Assembly: GCA_009731375.1 (NCBI GenBank)
Contig: BJOX01000372.1
Coordinates: forward strand, 8,345 to 72,344
DNA length: 64,000 bases
Direction of reading: 5' to 3'
From: Paulinella micropora
Taxonomy: Eukaryota; Cercozoa; Imbricatea; Euglyphida
Shown here: piece after piece, positions 1 through 9,410 of the stretch
How the letters are laid out: each line of letters opens with the position of its first letter
Numbering within the stretch: position 1 is the first letter of the stretch
The notes under the pieces: model-generated
Databases searched by the model: none
Told to the model about the DNA's origin: nothing
What the model saw: the letters and a program-made list of their open reading frames with translations, nothing else
Position numbers and translations under genes: made by a program

Positions 1-259
1 TCCACGCCTTGTTACAGACTTCGCATTTGCCCATTTTGCTTTTTCTGCGCCCAGCCTGAGAACCTTGCTTGGCTTTCGTCTTGGAGTCAATAGCAGCATC
101 GTCTCCCGCTACCGATGCTTCTTGTTCCGAAAGCGTAGGTACCATGGAGGCTGGCCAGCATTCTCCCAAAAGAGCTTTCTGAATCTCCTCGCGAGACACC
201 CCTCCTCGCTTGGTCTTCAAGCCTGTGCCATGATGATTCAGATTTACAATGTGACTCAT
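1..259 (-). CDS. Partial exon, unknown protein with CxxC
   Basis: An open frame runs from an ATG at 259 to the window edge (86 codons, incomplete), with an in-frame stop just upstream of the ATG. The peptide is hydrophilic and basic toward its end and finishes with a CxxC pair (KCEVCNKAW), which could begin a zinc-binding finger. I do not recognise the family. It may be the start of a separate gene or a late exon of the ROCO gene that ends nearby. The flanking DNA up to 1145 is mostly triplet and AT repeats. Confidence 0.35.
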   Translation of the reverse strand, partial: MSHIVNLNHHGTGLKTKRGGVSREEIQKALLGECWPASMVPTLSEQEASVAGDDAAIDSKTKAKQGSQAGRRKSKMGKCEVCNKAW

Positions 260-478
260 TTTGGATCGACCTTATGGCTACTGAGAACTCTGCAGTATGT
301 GACGCAAACATTGGGACTCTGCGATGTCAGTATTGGAACTATGACCACTACTGCTAGCAATACCCCCTGCTGCTGCTCTTGCTGCTGCTCCTCCTCCTCC
401 TCCTCCTCCTCCTCCTACTACTACTACTACTACTACTACTACAACTACTACAACTACTACTACAACTACTACTTACTT

Positions 479-518
<40 letters not shown>

Positions 519-535
519 ACTAATACTACTTACTT

Positions 536-571
<36 letters not shown>

Positions 572-1036
572 ATACGAATACTACTAAGCTAACAACCAAC
601 ATGAAGAACATCAACACACAACAACATGAAGAACATCAACAACAATAATAATATCATAACAACCGTTGAACGGACGCTCGTGGGGCCGAACAATGACTGC
701 CAGAGCAAGAGCAAGCCAAAGCGGACTGCACAAATAGCAAAACAATGAAGTAGTAAGAATAGTAATTCGCAAATGCCAAGTCAAAAACTAAACAGTAAAC
801 AGTAGTTATTGAAAAGCCTTTCGTCAAAGTTTACCAATTTTTGTTGTGTTGTCCTGTGCGTGTCACACACACAAGGCAACAAATATGGAAAGCTACACAT
901 AGTCGTATGCATCCCAAATTCTCCCTCTAACGCTGATACACATATAGCCGACGGAATAAAAAATATTAAATACAGTCTGAACTTTTCAACTGATGTTTTG
1001 TACGAACCGAAACCAAAAAAGAAAAGAGTGATTGGA

Positions 1037-1069
<33 letters not shown>

Positions 1070-1145
1070 GAGCCGACAATGATCGCGTTCACTGGTAGAC
1101 TGTTGACTGAAATGATGCATCTAATGATTATCTTAGTGCACCCAC
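260..1145. repeat. Triplet (CCT, ACT/CTA) and AT repeats, no gene seen
   Basis: CCT repeats (about 383-415) pass into long CTA/ACT repeats (to about 570), followed by unique low-complexity DNA and a TA tract near 1037-1070. Open frames here are homopolymeric translations (poly-Leu, poly-Tyr, poly-Val) and are not evidence of coding. A minus-strand acceptor-like site near 1110 could start a further ROCO exon but gives no recognisable protein. Confidence 0.6.
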
Positions 1146-1287
1146 CTGAGCACGAGCTCAGTTCCGAACTCCATCACGTCGCCTTGGTAGATCAGTTCTC
1201 GAAGCACCAGCTGAAGTAGAAGAACAACAATAGTTAACATAATCCATATACAAAGCATGCGATTCATAGGTATAGGACGATAGTGAT

Positions 1288-1344
<57 letters not shown>

Positions 1345-1517
1345 ATATACAATATTTATATATATGTGAGTAATAAATTTGTTCGTGGGTGTTTACATGG
1401 TTTCAGATTATACAGCACTAATGAGAATTATACATTCACAATTACCTCAGGAGCGCTCGTGGGAAGAAGAGATTTGACTATCTCTAAAGCCTCTGCATAG
1501 GACGCGTGCCACTTGGT
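1146..1517 (-). CDS. ROCO gene: COR-like exons
   Basis: Exon 1517-1446 (24 codons, TTTCAG acceptor, GTAATT donor) gives a helical segment with motif [12 protein letters not shown]. Exon 1210-1146 (65 bp) follows after a TTCAG acceptor and gives [18 protein letters not shown]. That matches the usual COR pattern of a hydrophobic helix, a Gly and a short strand (LxxLxxxGxVxxF). COR follows Roc in all ROCO proteins and mediates dimerisation. Downstream exons were not identified, so the COR domain is incomplete here. Confidence 0.6.
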
Positions 1518-2433
1518 CTGAAACATTTGCCAAATATCAAGGACATTTCAAAAATATCAAGTCCAATCTGACAATTTTATGAAGCTTGATAGTAAACTTG
1601 AGGTTCATGCTACCAGGTGCTGTTGGCGCCACTTTGCCAGCCCATCTTGAGCCAGCACCAAAAACTCAGGCACGTTAGCGAGATCCGGTAACCTGCGCCC
1701 ACGACATGGTAAGGAATCCAATACTAAATGCCGTTTTTGCCTCGAAGTTCGCTACTGATTTGGGCAATGGATAAGGCACTATCCAAGACACACTCATGCT
1801 TGACCTGAGCAAGTTGCGACCGGCCTGGGCAACGCGCTTTCGGAGTTCTTCCAGCATTGCAGGTGCCTTTTCAGTCTCGCAGTCCAATAGCATGCCCGAA
1901 GCGTCCAGGTGCGCGTGCTTGAATTCCGAGCTCAGTCTTGGGGCAAGCTGCAACAGCCCAGACCGCTGTGAATTATTTCGACTTCAGTGCAAAACAGCTT
2001 GCAAGTAGGGAAAGACTCGTGTTCTAGGTTACAATACTCTGCTAAAAGTCATAGATTCATGTTAAGATTGACTAAGAGAACATACACGGTCGTGATACAC
2101 AGTCATGATTCACAAAATGAACCAAGGGAATACTTGGAAATGTTGGGATGCCTTTGAAATAATGCAGATTTGCTAATTTTCATGAAGGAAAATGCATTAT
2201 TAGAGCCAGGGTTGCAATGTCAACATATAAATAACATCAAAAATGTTAACATAATATTTAAAATTTTCAATAATGTGCCAACCTGTTGCAGCCACTCCTG
2301 TGCGCGCTGCAGCTCAGGCGGATCCAGCTGGTCTTGGTGTGTACAAACCAAGACCGTGCAACAGGCGCGATGGTATGCGCCCAGCGAATCTCTACACAAA
2401 TAAAAGAGGGGCGGATTAGGTGCGGGCAGAGGA

Positions 2434-2465
<32 letters not shown>

Positions 2466-5400
2466 AGATTTTGGTTCATGATGTCAAAAAGAGTATTTCG
2501 TTTGGGACATTTACATCTCAGTGTCTAGATATGCAGTTTGATGGAATTACTATTACATTACGATCGTACGTATTTTGTTAAATGGGCGACGGTACTGAAA
2601 TGTTGCTTACAGAACTTGGAGAATTATTTTTTTATAAACAGAGAGAAAATCTCTTGATCCGAAGGAACTTACAAAGCACTGAGCCAAAGCCTCAGCTGCT
2701 GCTCCCGGGTGCGCTCGTCGTCGGTGGCTTTGCAGACCAACAGGAAGACAGCGCAGTCGGCCGACAAGAAGTGCAGGTTGGTGGCGTAGAACTCGGGCTG
2801 GCCCGGCAGGTCCCGCACCATCCAATGCAGCCCCGCCTCCGAGTCCTGCACACGATGCGTCACACAAATGCGCCATTCGACAGCAAAAAAGCAAACAAAG
2901 GGAAGATTTATAGCATATCCGATATTTGTATGCATAATTGTATGTCTGTACTGAAGAAGTAAAATATTTAATTGTATTCTTGAGTGTCGGTCGCGAAATT
3001 CGATTCGATATATGCGGGGATTTAAAATTGTTTCCCAAACGAAGAGTACTTTCCCTCTTTCGCTAAGCTGCAGTCAATAGGTCCACCCTCTTTTATGTCA
3101 TGGTATTGAAAACACTTCAGTCTGTTGCATTCCTTGTGCAAGCCATTCCGAGTGGATATAACGGGTTGAGAGTGCATGCACCATGCAGCTGAAGAGCAGC
3201 ACGCTGGTAGTGCGCTCCAGGCGACTCCATTTGGCAGTCTCGCGCTTCAGTGAGGGCGCCAACCAGCCCCGCTCCAGCAGCGTCGACTTGCCCGCTTTGA
3301 AATTGCCCACCGTTACTAACTGCAGATCAGGCAAATAAGCAATCAACCGCAAGTACCAGCCATTGAAATGACTGCAAATTAAATTTCCCGATCATTCTTA
3401 ACGGTTTGATTCGACCTTTGTGCGTACTGACCAGATCATATCCTTTGAGGGTCCAATAGCCAAGAATGATTACACAAGAATAATATTTTGCATGTTCTGA
3501 CAGCGTGGTGAAATGAGAACAAGTAAACCCTAGTAATATGCGCGCGCAAGTTCAAACAAGAAGCTGTTGGTTATATGCAAAAGTACACAGGAATCCTCTG
3601 ACCTGCAACCGCGTCCGCGGTATTTGTTTTAGCTTTGAGCTTCCAAGCCGCAACAGTTGCAGCACCTGAGCAGCACATGACAAGATATAAGGCTAAAACC
3701 CTCCTACGCTACCAAGGCTGGGGATATTAACATACTTGAATGCCTGCATCCACGCCTAAGATGCTAACGTCACTGCGCGCCCGTCTTCCCAACTCATCAT
3801 CCCGCTTCAGGAGCTCTATGACGTCACGAGTCAAAATAGAAGATTTGGTTGCAGATAATACATTATATGATCTCAGTTGAGGATTTCAAGTGACTGCCTG
3901 TAAAGTGTACCTGCATTGCGGCTGACCTGCAGCTTCTGTAGCTTACCAAAGCGCTTGGCGTCTCCGAGCTCGGCTGGGACCGTCGTCAACCGGTTTGCAC
4001 GCAGATCCAGCTCCTCTAGAAAGGTTAAGCCGTCTTGGCTTGAAACTAGCAGCGACAAGTCGTCGTCTGTCAAGCCGATCGCGTTGAGTCGCAGGCGCCG
4101 CAGATGCCGGTGTTTCTGCAATATATCAACAAACATGGCATTTTTGTGCATGTACTCAATACAGTTATACAGATGAGACTTTTTCAAGACCTACGAGTGA
4201 CATTTGGTATCTACTGACATTTGGTATCTACTTGTATTGACTCTGGCTCCCTCTTTAGCGACCGTCACACTTTAACTCCAAATGTCTTTCCCCCCCTTGC
4301 TGTGATTTTTTTTTTCTCCTTTAGGATCTGCTTTCCTGTCTTTAGTTTGATCATTTGATTCTCAAAGTTTGTGTGTTTTCCTCACTCTATTACATCTCCA
4401 CGCTAGGTTACGACTAGCAAAAAATAAAGCATAAGCTAAAATACACAACACCAAATTATAATATTATATTGTATTACATATATTATAACATTTGTAATGA
4501 CTGTCACATCAATGACAATCATACTTATTTCTATGACATACTGCAACAAATATTGCATAATACGCAAATGATCTTAGTTAAGCTGGCCAACCGCAATCCA
4601 GAGAAGGAGCTCCTGGAAAGAAGGCTGATGAACGATCGTAGATGACTGCAAGACTAGCTCTTGTAGATCGGTTCCCTAGCATATCAGCAACAGATAGTCG
4701 GGCGCGATGAAAACAGGCCTCGATGTTTTAACATGTAAAGCGAATAAAAGCTGTGTGCTAAGCAACAAACAACAATTGTTGAACAAACACATAACAGTCA
4801 CTTACAAAATGAATGCTTATATCAAAAATATTTCTAATTTTTACACTATGTTTCTGCTGTTGTCCTTGAAAGTTATACACACCATAAATATTAACATCAA
4901 AAGCAATCACACAAAGTTTAAGATATATACATATATAATTATACTTCAGTCTGGTATGTTGGGAGTTCACCTTTTCAAAAAGTACTCTGTTGTCAGCAGG
5001 CCCCACTACTCGGACACGGGCTGCTCCCTAGCACGAGACATGATTCAAGTCAACACACACACACACGCACACACACACACCTAGTCACACACAGACACAC
5101 ACACAATATTCCACACAAACTCTCACGTACACACAAATGCGACTGCAAACATTCAAAGTCAATCTGAGCTTGAGACCTGACTGCAAAGCTCCCCCAGCTC
5201 GGTTACTCGCGATCGTTCTCGCAATCGATTTGTCTGGCAAGAAAAATTAAATAAAAGACAACTTAGGTATTTGTCTGCCACTACTGCTACTACTGTCACT
5301 TTTTATTTTACGTATTATATATATATATATATACATATATAATATATATATATATAATATATATATATATAATATATATATATATTATATTATATATATA

Positions 5401-5485
5401 TTACATATATATTATATATATTATATATATATATATATGCACATATATTATATACATTTTCTTACATATATGTATATATACACAA

Positions 5486-5516
<31 letters not shown>

Positions 5517-8500
5517 TGTATATATATAATATATATATATATATGCATATATATATATGCATATATATACATATGTAGATAGATAGATAGATGGATAGAT
5601 AGATAGATAGATAGATAGATGGATATATGCGTCCTTGCCTGCACATACATACATACGTTCATAAATATACACATGTGCATATAGACAGTTAGATACATAC
5701 ATTTGAAAGATATGATCTTAGTCTGTATTGTCATCAAATCTATGCTATTTTACAATAATAGTGGCATCAAGAACCACGATAAACACATATCGATGCTGTT
5801 ACAGCAAATAGTCCTGCGACTTTTTTAACATTGCTAATGTGAAGAACTTGCCTTTGTCATATATCTTGCAGAGAGTTCACACTGACCCCTGCTTAATAGA
5901 ATTTTCAACGTCTATTGCAAGTTGCCAATCAATCTACAATATAATGGATGTTTCTAATTTACACACACCAGTCAGACTAAAGGTAAGGCACAACACGGGA
6001 CGGCTCAGGTCCGACCTCGACAATCTTCAAGGCGTTCTTGTTTTCTACTCCATCCAGCGTCGTGAGGGTTGTGTTGTTCTGCATAGCAGCAACAGCCATA
6101 GATTGAAAAATATATGCATAAAATCAATTTCAAAATAAAAGTATTTAATATTGCATTTAAGTGAATGCAAAGCTGTTGGAATTAGGGCTAGAGAAAATTA
6201 ATGTAGAATCCGAGGGCACCAAGGCGATTGCTGGCTCACTACAGGTGCGAAATGACTCGTCTGATGTTTGTATAACTGTTTGAATTGATAGCAAGGCTGA
6301 GCCATGGCGTATGAGCTTGACATAAATGTTTGTTTTTGTCAAAGCTTGTCGCTGAATAGCAATAGCATTGGTGCTGATGGAGCTGAGGAAATCGTAGCAG
6401 CACTTACCTATATGCCGTCAAAAACACACCAGTGAAAAGTGCTACCGCGCGCGGTAGCACACTCATAAAAGTACATATTGCATAGGAAAACAAAACTGTA
6501 ATCGAACTACGCATGGGAGCAAACAAAATAGGACCGGCAGGCGCAGAAGCAATCGCAAACATGCTTAAGGTACCTCTAACGCCTTCCCGATGGCTTTTGC
6601 GCCATCATCCCGGATGTTGTTATCTCCTAAACCAAGCGCTTGTAGCGTCTGGTTCACCTATATCCACATATGTTCCTATTCGACTTGCTACCGGGCGCGC
6701 GGGTAGCATACGAGAAATAACAATTGTTTGACAGGAAAATAAGGAATGTAAATTGCAAACGTTGGACGTATCGGGTAATTATATTGGCCCTGAAGGTGCT
6801 GCTGCGATCGCAAATATGCTTGAGGTACCTCTAATGCCTTGCTGATTGCTTTGGCGCCATCGGGTCCGATGTTATTCTTATAGAGATCGAGGGTCTGCAA
6901 AGTGTTGTTCACCTGCATAAGAAATATCAATATTTTTTATAAATGCTACCTGCGCGCGGGTAAAAAGGCGCAAATATATATTCATGCGGTAGCATCTCTA
7001 ACAAGTTTATTTTTGCATGCAGATGAATAGTTCGCTTCAAGAGTTCTACATGCAAGATAACAATATTGGAGCAGAAGGTGCGAGGGCCTTTGGCGAAGCT
7101 CTGAAGGTACCTTGATAGCATCTGCTATTGACTGCACACCTTGTGGTCCGATGACGTTCCTGCCAATATCGAGAGCGGTGAGGGTTGAGTTCACCTAAAC
7201 AACCCACAAGCTTGTCTTTCACATGCTACCGCGCGCGCGGTAGCACTGAAGAAGAGTGTATTTGTGGGTACAGGAGAACAAGGAGTGCAAGCTGGAGAAG
7301 CTAGACATTTCAAGCAACTCGATTGGTGCAGAAGGAGCACGGCACATCGCGAAAGCGTTGGAGGTACCTTGAGCATATCGGCGATCGCAGCAGCGCCCTC
7401 TGGGCCAATATTATTGCTATGTACGTCCAACACTTGCAACGCTGTATTGACCTAAACCCACACAAAGGACATACATATTTGCCGTTCAACCTATTGGGCA
7501 AAATACATCCAAATACATTTTGCTACGCGCGCGGTAGCAAACAAAAAACACAAACATCTCTAAATTTAGGTAAATAAGACTTTGACGACTCTGGAATTGT
7601 GGGGAAACAAGATTGGCGATGAAGGAGCGTCGCACATAGCTGCAGCACTTACGGTACCCGCAAGGCTTCTCCAAGTGCCTGTGCCCCAGCGCCTATTCCG
7701 TTGTTATCGAGTTCCAGGCTTGTCAACGTTTTGTTGACCTGTACAAGCGAAACAAATATGCTATGCAATGCTACCCGCGCGGGTAGCATTGCATAGCATA
7801 TTTGTTTCGCTTGTACAGGTCAACAAAACGTTGACAAGCCTGGAACTCGATAACAACGGAATAGGCGCTGGGGCACAGGCACTTGGAGAAGCCTTGCGGG
7901 TACCGTAAGCGCTGCAGCTATGTGCGACGCTCCTTCATCACCAATCTTGTTTTCCCACAATTCCAGAGTCGTCAAAGTCTTATTTACCTAAATTTAGAGA
8001 TGTTTGTGTTTTTTGTTTGCTACCGCGCGCGGTAGCATGTCTAACAAATTGTATTTGTGATGTCACTGCAGGCAAACAAGGTTCTGCAGACTCTAAATGT
8101 TGCAAGCAACAGAATTGGAGATCAAGGTGCAGCAGCGTTTGCAGACGCGCTTAAGGTACCTGCAGGGCTTTTGCAATTGCTGTTGCGCCTGCGTCGCCGA
8201 TCTTGTTGTTGAAGAGGATGAGTGTAGCAAGGCTAGTGTTCACCTAATATCATTCACAGTGTCATGCTGCTTTCTTGCATGCTACCGGGCCGCGGTAGCA
8301 AAGACACAAAGTTGTGTGTATGTGTGGTCAAATTAGGTGAACACAACTGTTCAAACTCTTAACATCGGCTACAACAATCTCGGCGACAAATGCGCTGCAC
8401 TGATCGCAGAAGCAATTAAGGTCTGACCTCCAAAGCCTTCCCGATGGCAGCAGCTCCATCAGGGCCAATATTATTCACGTTGAGGTTGAGGGTAGTAATG

Positions 8501-8825
8501 CTTTTGTTGACCTGTACCAAACATCAACATTTCATCCATGCTACCCGCGCCGCGGTAGCATTGAATAATGCATGCTTATGACCATGTAGTTTAACAAGAT
8601 TCTGCATGAGATAAATCTGGGATGGAACAAGATCGGAGATGCGGGAGCGCAAGCTATTGGAGAAGCACTAAAGGTACCTCAAGCGCGGCCGCGATCGCGT
8701 TTGCACCTTCTGGACCAATGCCGTTGCTCCAGAGGTTCCATTGCTTCAAAGACTTGTTCACCTAAGAATGACGCAATCACAAATTTTTGATTGCAGCCTC
8801 TCTCTCTCTCTCTCTGTCTCTCTCT

Positions 8826-8870
<45 letters not shown>

Positions 8871-9410
8871 CATGCCAGCTTTATCTCACCTTGTTAACCT
8901 ACATGGTCATGAGCATGCATTATAAATGCTACCAGCGCGGTAGCATGGATGAAATGTTGATGTTTGGGTGCAGGTCAACGAAAGCATTACTACCCTCAAC
9001 CTCAACTTCAATAGTATTGGCCCTGATGGAGCTGCTGCCATCGGGAAGGCTTTGGAGGTCAGACCTTAATTGCTTCTGCGATCAGTGCAGCGCCTTTGTC
9101 GCCGACATTGTTCCAGCCGATGTTAAGAGTTTGAACAGTTGTGTTCACCTAATTTGACCACACATACACACAACTTTGTGTCTTTGCTACCGCGCGCGGT
9201 AGCACTTTTTCAATCATGTTTTGTTTGTGTGAGTGCAGGTGAACAAGATGCTGCAAACTTTGTCGCTTGGTGACGATAACATTGGTGCTGATGGAGCTAA
9301 GGAAATCGCAGCAGCACTGAAGGTACCTGAAGAGCTAGGCCAATCGCCTTGGCGCCTTCAACCCCAATATCGTTAACACCCAATTCGATCCTGCGAATAC
9401 TATTGTTTAC
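1146..9410 (-). CDS. ROCO-family protein (LRR-Roc-COR), multi-exon gene
   Basis: Exons with AG/GT borders and compatible phases can be read on the minus strand. They are eleven single-LRR exons between 9410 and 6574, an LRR cap (6078-6016), small exons (5233-5177, 4645-4592), LRR/linker exons (4115-3911, 3815-3736, 3665-3603), Roc GTPase exons (3319-3182, 2845-2673, 2391-2283, 1947-1756) and COR-like exons (1517-1446, 1210-1146). Domain order LRR-Roc-COR is that of ROCO proteins, which act as GTP-dependent signalling or receptor proteins. The phase-1, phase-2 and phase-0 junctions across 4115-2283 all fit. One junction near 1690 is unresolved, the 5' start is not found, and the 3' end is not reached. 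Linking the LRR array to the Roc part is inference from strand, order and phase. Confidence 0.75.
1597..1947 (-). CDS. ROCO gene: end of Roc and Roc-COR junction
   Basis: Exon 1947-1756 has a TTGCAG acceptor, 64 codons in phase 0 and a GTAGCG donor. It carries DASGMLLDC, a candidate G5 (SAG-like) region, then a long amphipathic helix and an IVPYPLPKS segment typical of the step into COR. A second segment at about 1690-1597 reads [17 protein letters not shown] and on to a GTAGCA donor. Its frame does not join cleanly to the first with any acceptor I can see, so either a small unlisted intron or a disruption lies near 1690-1755. Confidence 0.6.
2283..2391 (-). CDS. ROCO gene: Roc G4 exon
   Basis: This 109-bp exon has a GTGTAG acceptor and a CAG/GTTGGC donor. 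It takes one base to complete a codon from the preceding exon, which ends in phase 2, so the pair fits exactly. It encodes [15 protein letters not shown]. In ROCO GTPases the G4 guanine-specificity motif is commonly THxD rather than NKxD, and THQD fits. A poly-G run (about 2440-2466) lies in the upstream intron. Confidence 0.8.
2673..2845 (-). CDS. ROCO gene: Roc G3 (switch II) exon
   Basis: The exon runs from a GTGCAG acceptor to a consensus GTAAGT donor (173 bp, phase 0 to 2). It encodes [20 protein letters not shown], the DxxGQ switch II motif followed by the aromatic and helical stretch characteristic of Roc domains, then a hydrophobic strand (CAVFLLVC) and a charged helix. This is the clearest evidence that the gene is a ROCO GTPase and not another P-loop protein. 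Confidence 0.85.
3182..3319 (-). CDS. ROCO gene: P-loop (G1) and switch I exon
   Basis: A 46-codon phase-0 exon (CTGCAG acceptor, ATG/GTGCAT donor). It begins [19 protein letters not shown], a Walker A/G1 motif (GxxxxGKST) in the N-terminal strand-loop-helix of a Ras-like fold. [11 protein letters not shown] segment follows, with the paired threonines expected at switch I of Roc domains. The catalytic lysine and serine of G1 are present, so nucleotide binding looks intact. Confidence 0.85.
3603..3815 (-). CDS. ROCO gene: linker exons before Roc
   Basis: Two exons. 3815-3736 (80 bp) completes a codon from the preceding LRR exon, reads a charged helix ([16 protein letters not shown]) and ends CAA/GTATGT. 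3665-3603 (63 bp, phase 0) reads [20 protein letters not shown] and ends CAG/GTCAGA. Both lie between LRR and P-loop, where ROCO proteins normally have a short linker. Confidence 0.7.
3911..4115 (-). CDS. ROCO gene: LRR exon of plant/bacterial-like type
   Basis: A 205-bp exon (TTGCAG acceptor, CAG/GTACAC donor, phase 0 to 1). It encodes leucine-rich repeats with [17 protein letters not shown] and [19 protein letters not shown]. The second has the LxxLxLxxNxLxxxPxxLG pattern, unlike the 28-residue ribonuclease-inhibitor type of the array further upstream. Two LRR classes in one ROCO protein would be unusual but plausible. Confidence 0.75.
4592..5233 (-). CDS. Two candidate small exons of the ROCO gene
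   Basis: Exon 5233-5177 (57 bp, TTGCCAG acceptor, CAG/GTCTCA donor) reads [19 protein letters not shown]. Exon 4645-4592 (54 bp, TTGCAG acceptor, GCG/GTTGGC donor) reads [18 protein letters not shown]. Both are phase 0 and sit where exons joining the LRR cap to the 3911-4115 exon are expected. Evidence is splice sites and phase only. The plus strand at 4570-4650 also has a short open frame, so the second is less certain. Confidence 0.45.
5240..6015. repeat. AT and GATA microsatellites, no gene seen
   Basis: An AT-rich block with long (TA)n runs from about 5315 to 5575 and continues into (GATA)n (about 5576-5626). The rest to 6015 is unique intron-like DNA without recognised coding signal. 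Confidence 0.7.
6016..6078 (-). CDS. Terminal LRR/cap exon of the minus-strand array
   Basis: A 21-codon phase-0 exon (ATGCAG acceptor, GAG/GTCGGA donor) reading [20 protein letters not shown]. The first half matches the array LRR exons (xNxTLxTLD). The second departs from the repeat with LDGVE in place of LxLxxNxI, a feature of the last repeat before the next domain. The plus-strand exon at 9783-9923 has a related LVGVELK at the same position, so the two strands end in homologous caps. Confidence 0.7.

Larger units (their letters stand above)
7521..8037. repeat. 517-bp near-perfect palindrome containing two LRR cassettes
   Basis: The left half (7521-7778) and right half (7779-8037) are reverse complements with three substitutions and one single-base indel by eye. 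The axis lies in the spacer 7769-7788 and both ends are spacers. A recent inverted duplication, or strong gene conversion, is the simplest reading. Confidence 0.92.
8280..9204. repeat. Larger inverted repeat, arms about 8280-8610 and 8869-9204
   Basis: Arms run from spacer to spacer and include cassettes 8 and 10 and the starts of further exons. The intron next to the outer spacers is identical between arms. The centre is asymmetric (cassette 9 plus a CT tract). Confidence 0.88.

Noticed and set aside
379-617. Open frames of poly-Leu, poly-Thr or poly-Val near 379-617
   Set aside because: They are translations of CTA/ACT triplet repeats and open in several frames at once.
4571-4650. Plus-strand exon ([16 protein letters not shown])
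   Set aside because: Ends in a stop after 25 codons with no donor. The minus-strand reading has both splice sites and fits the ROCO phase.
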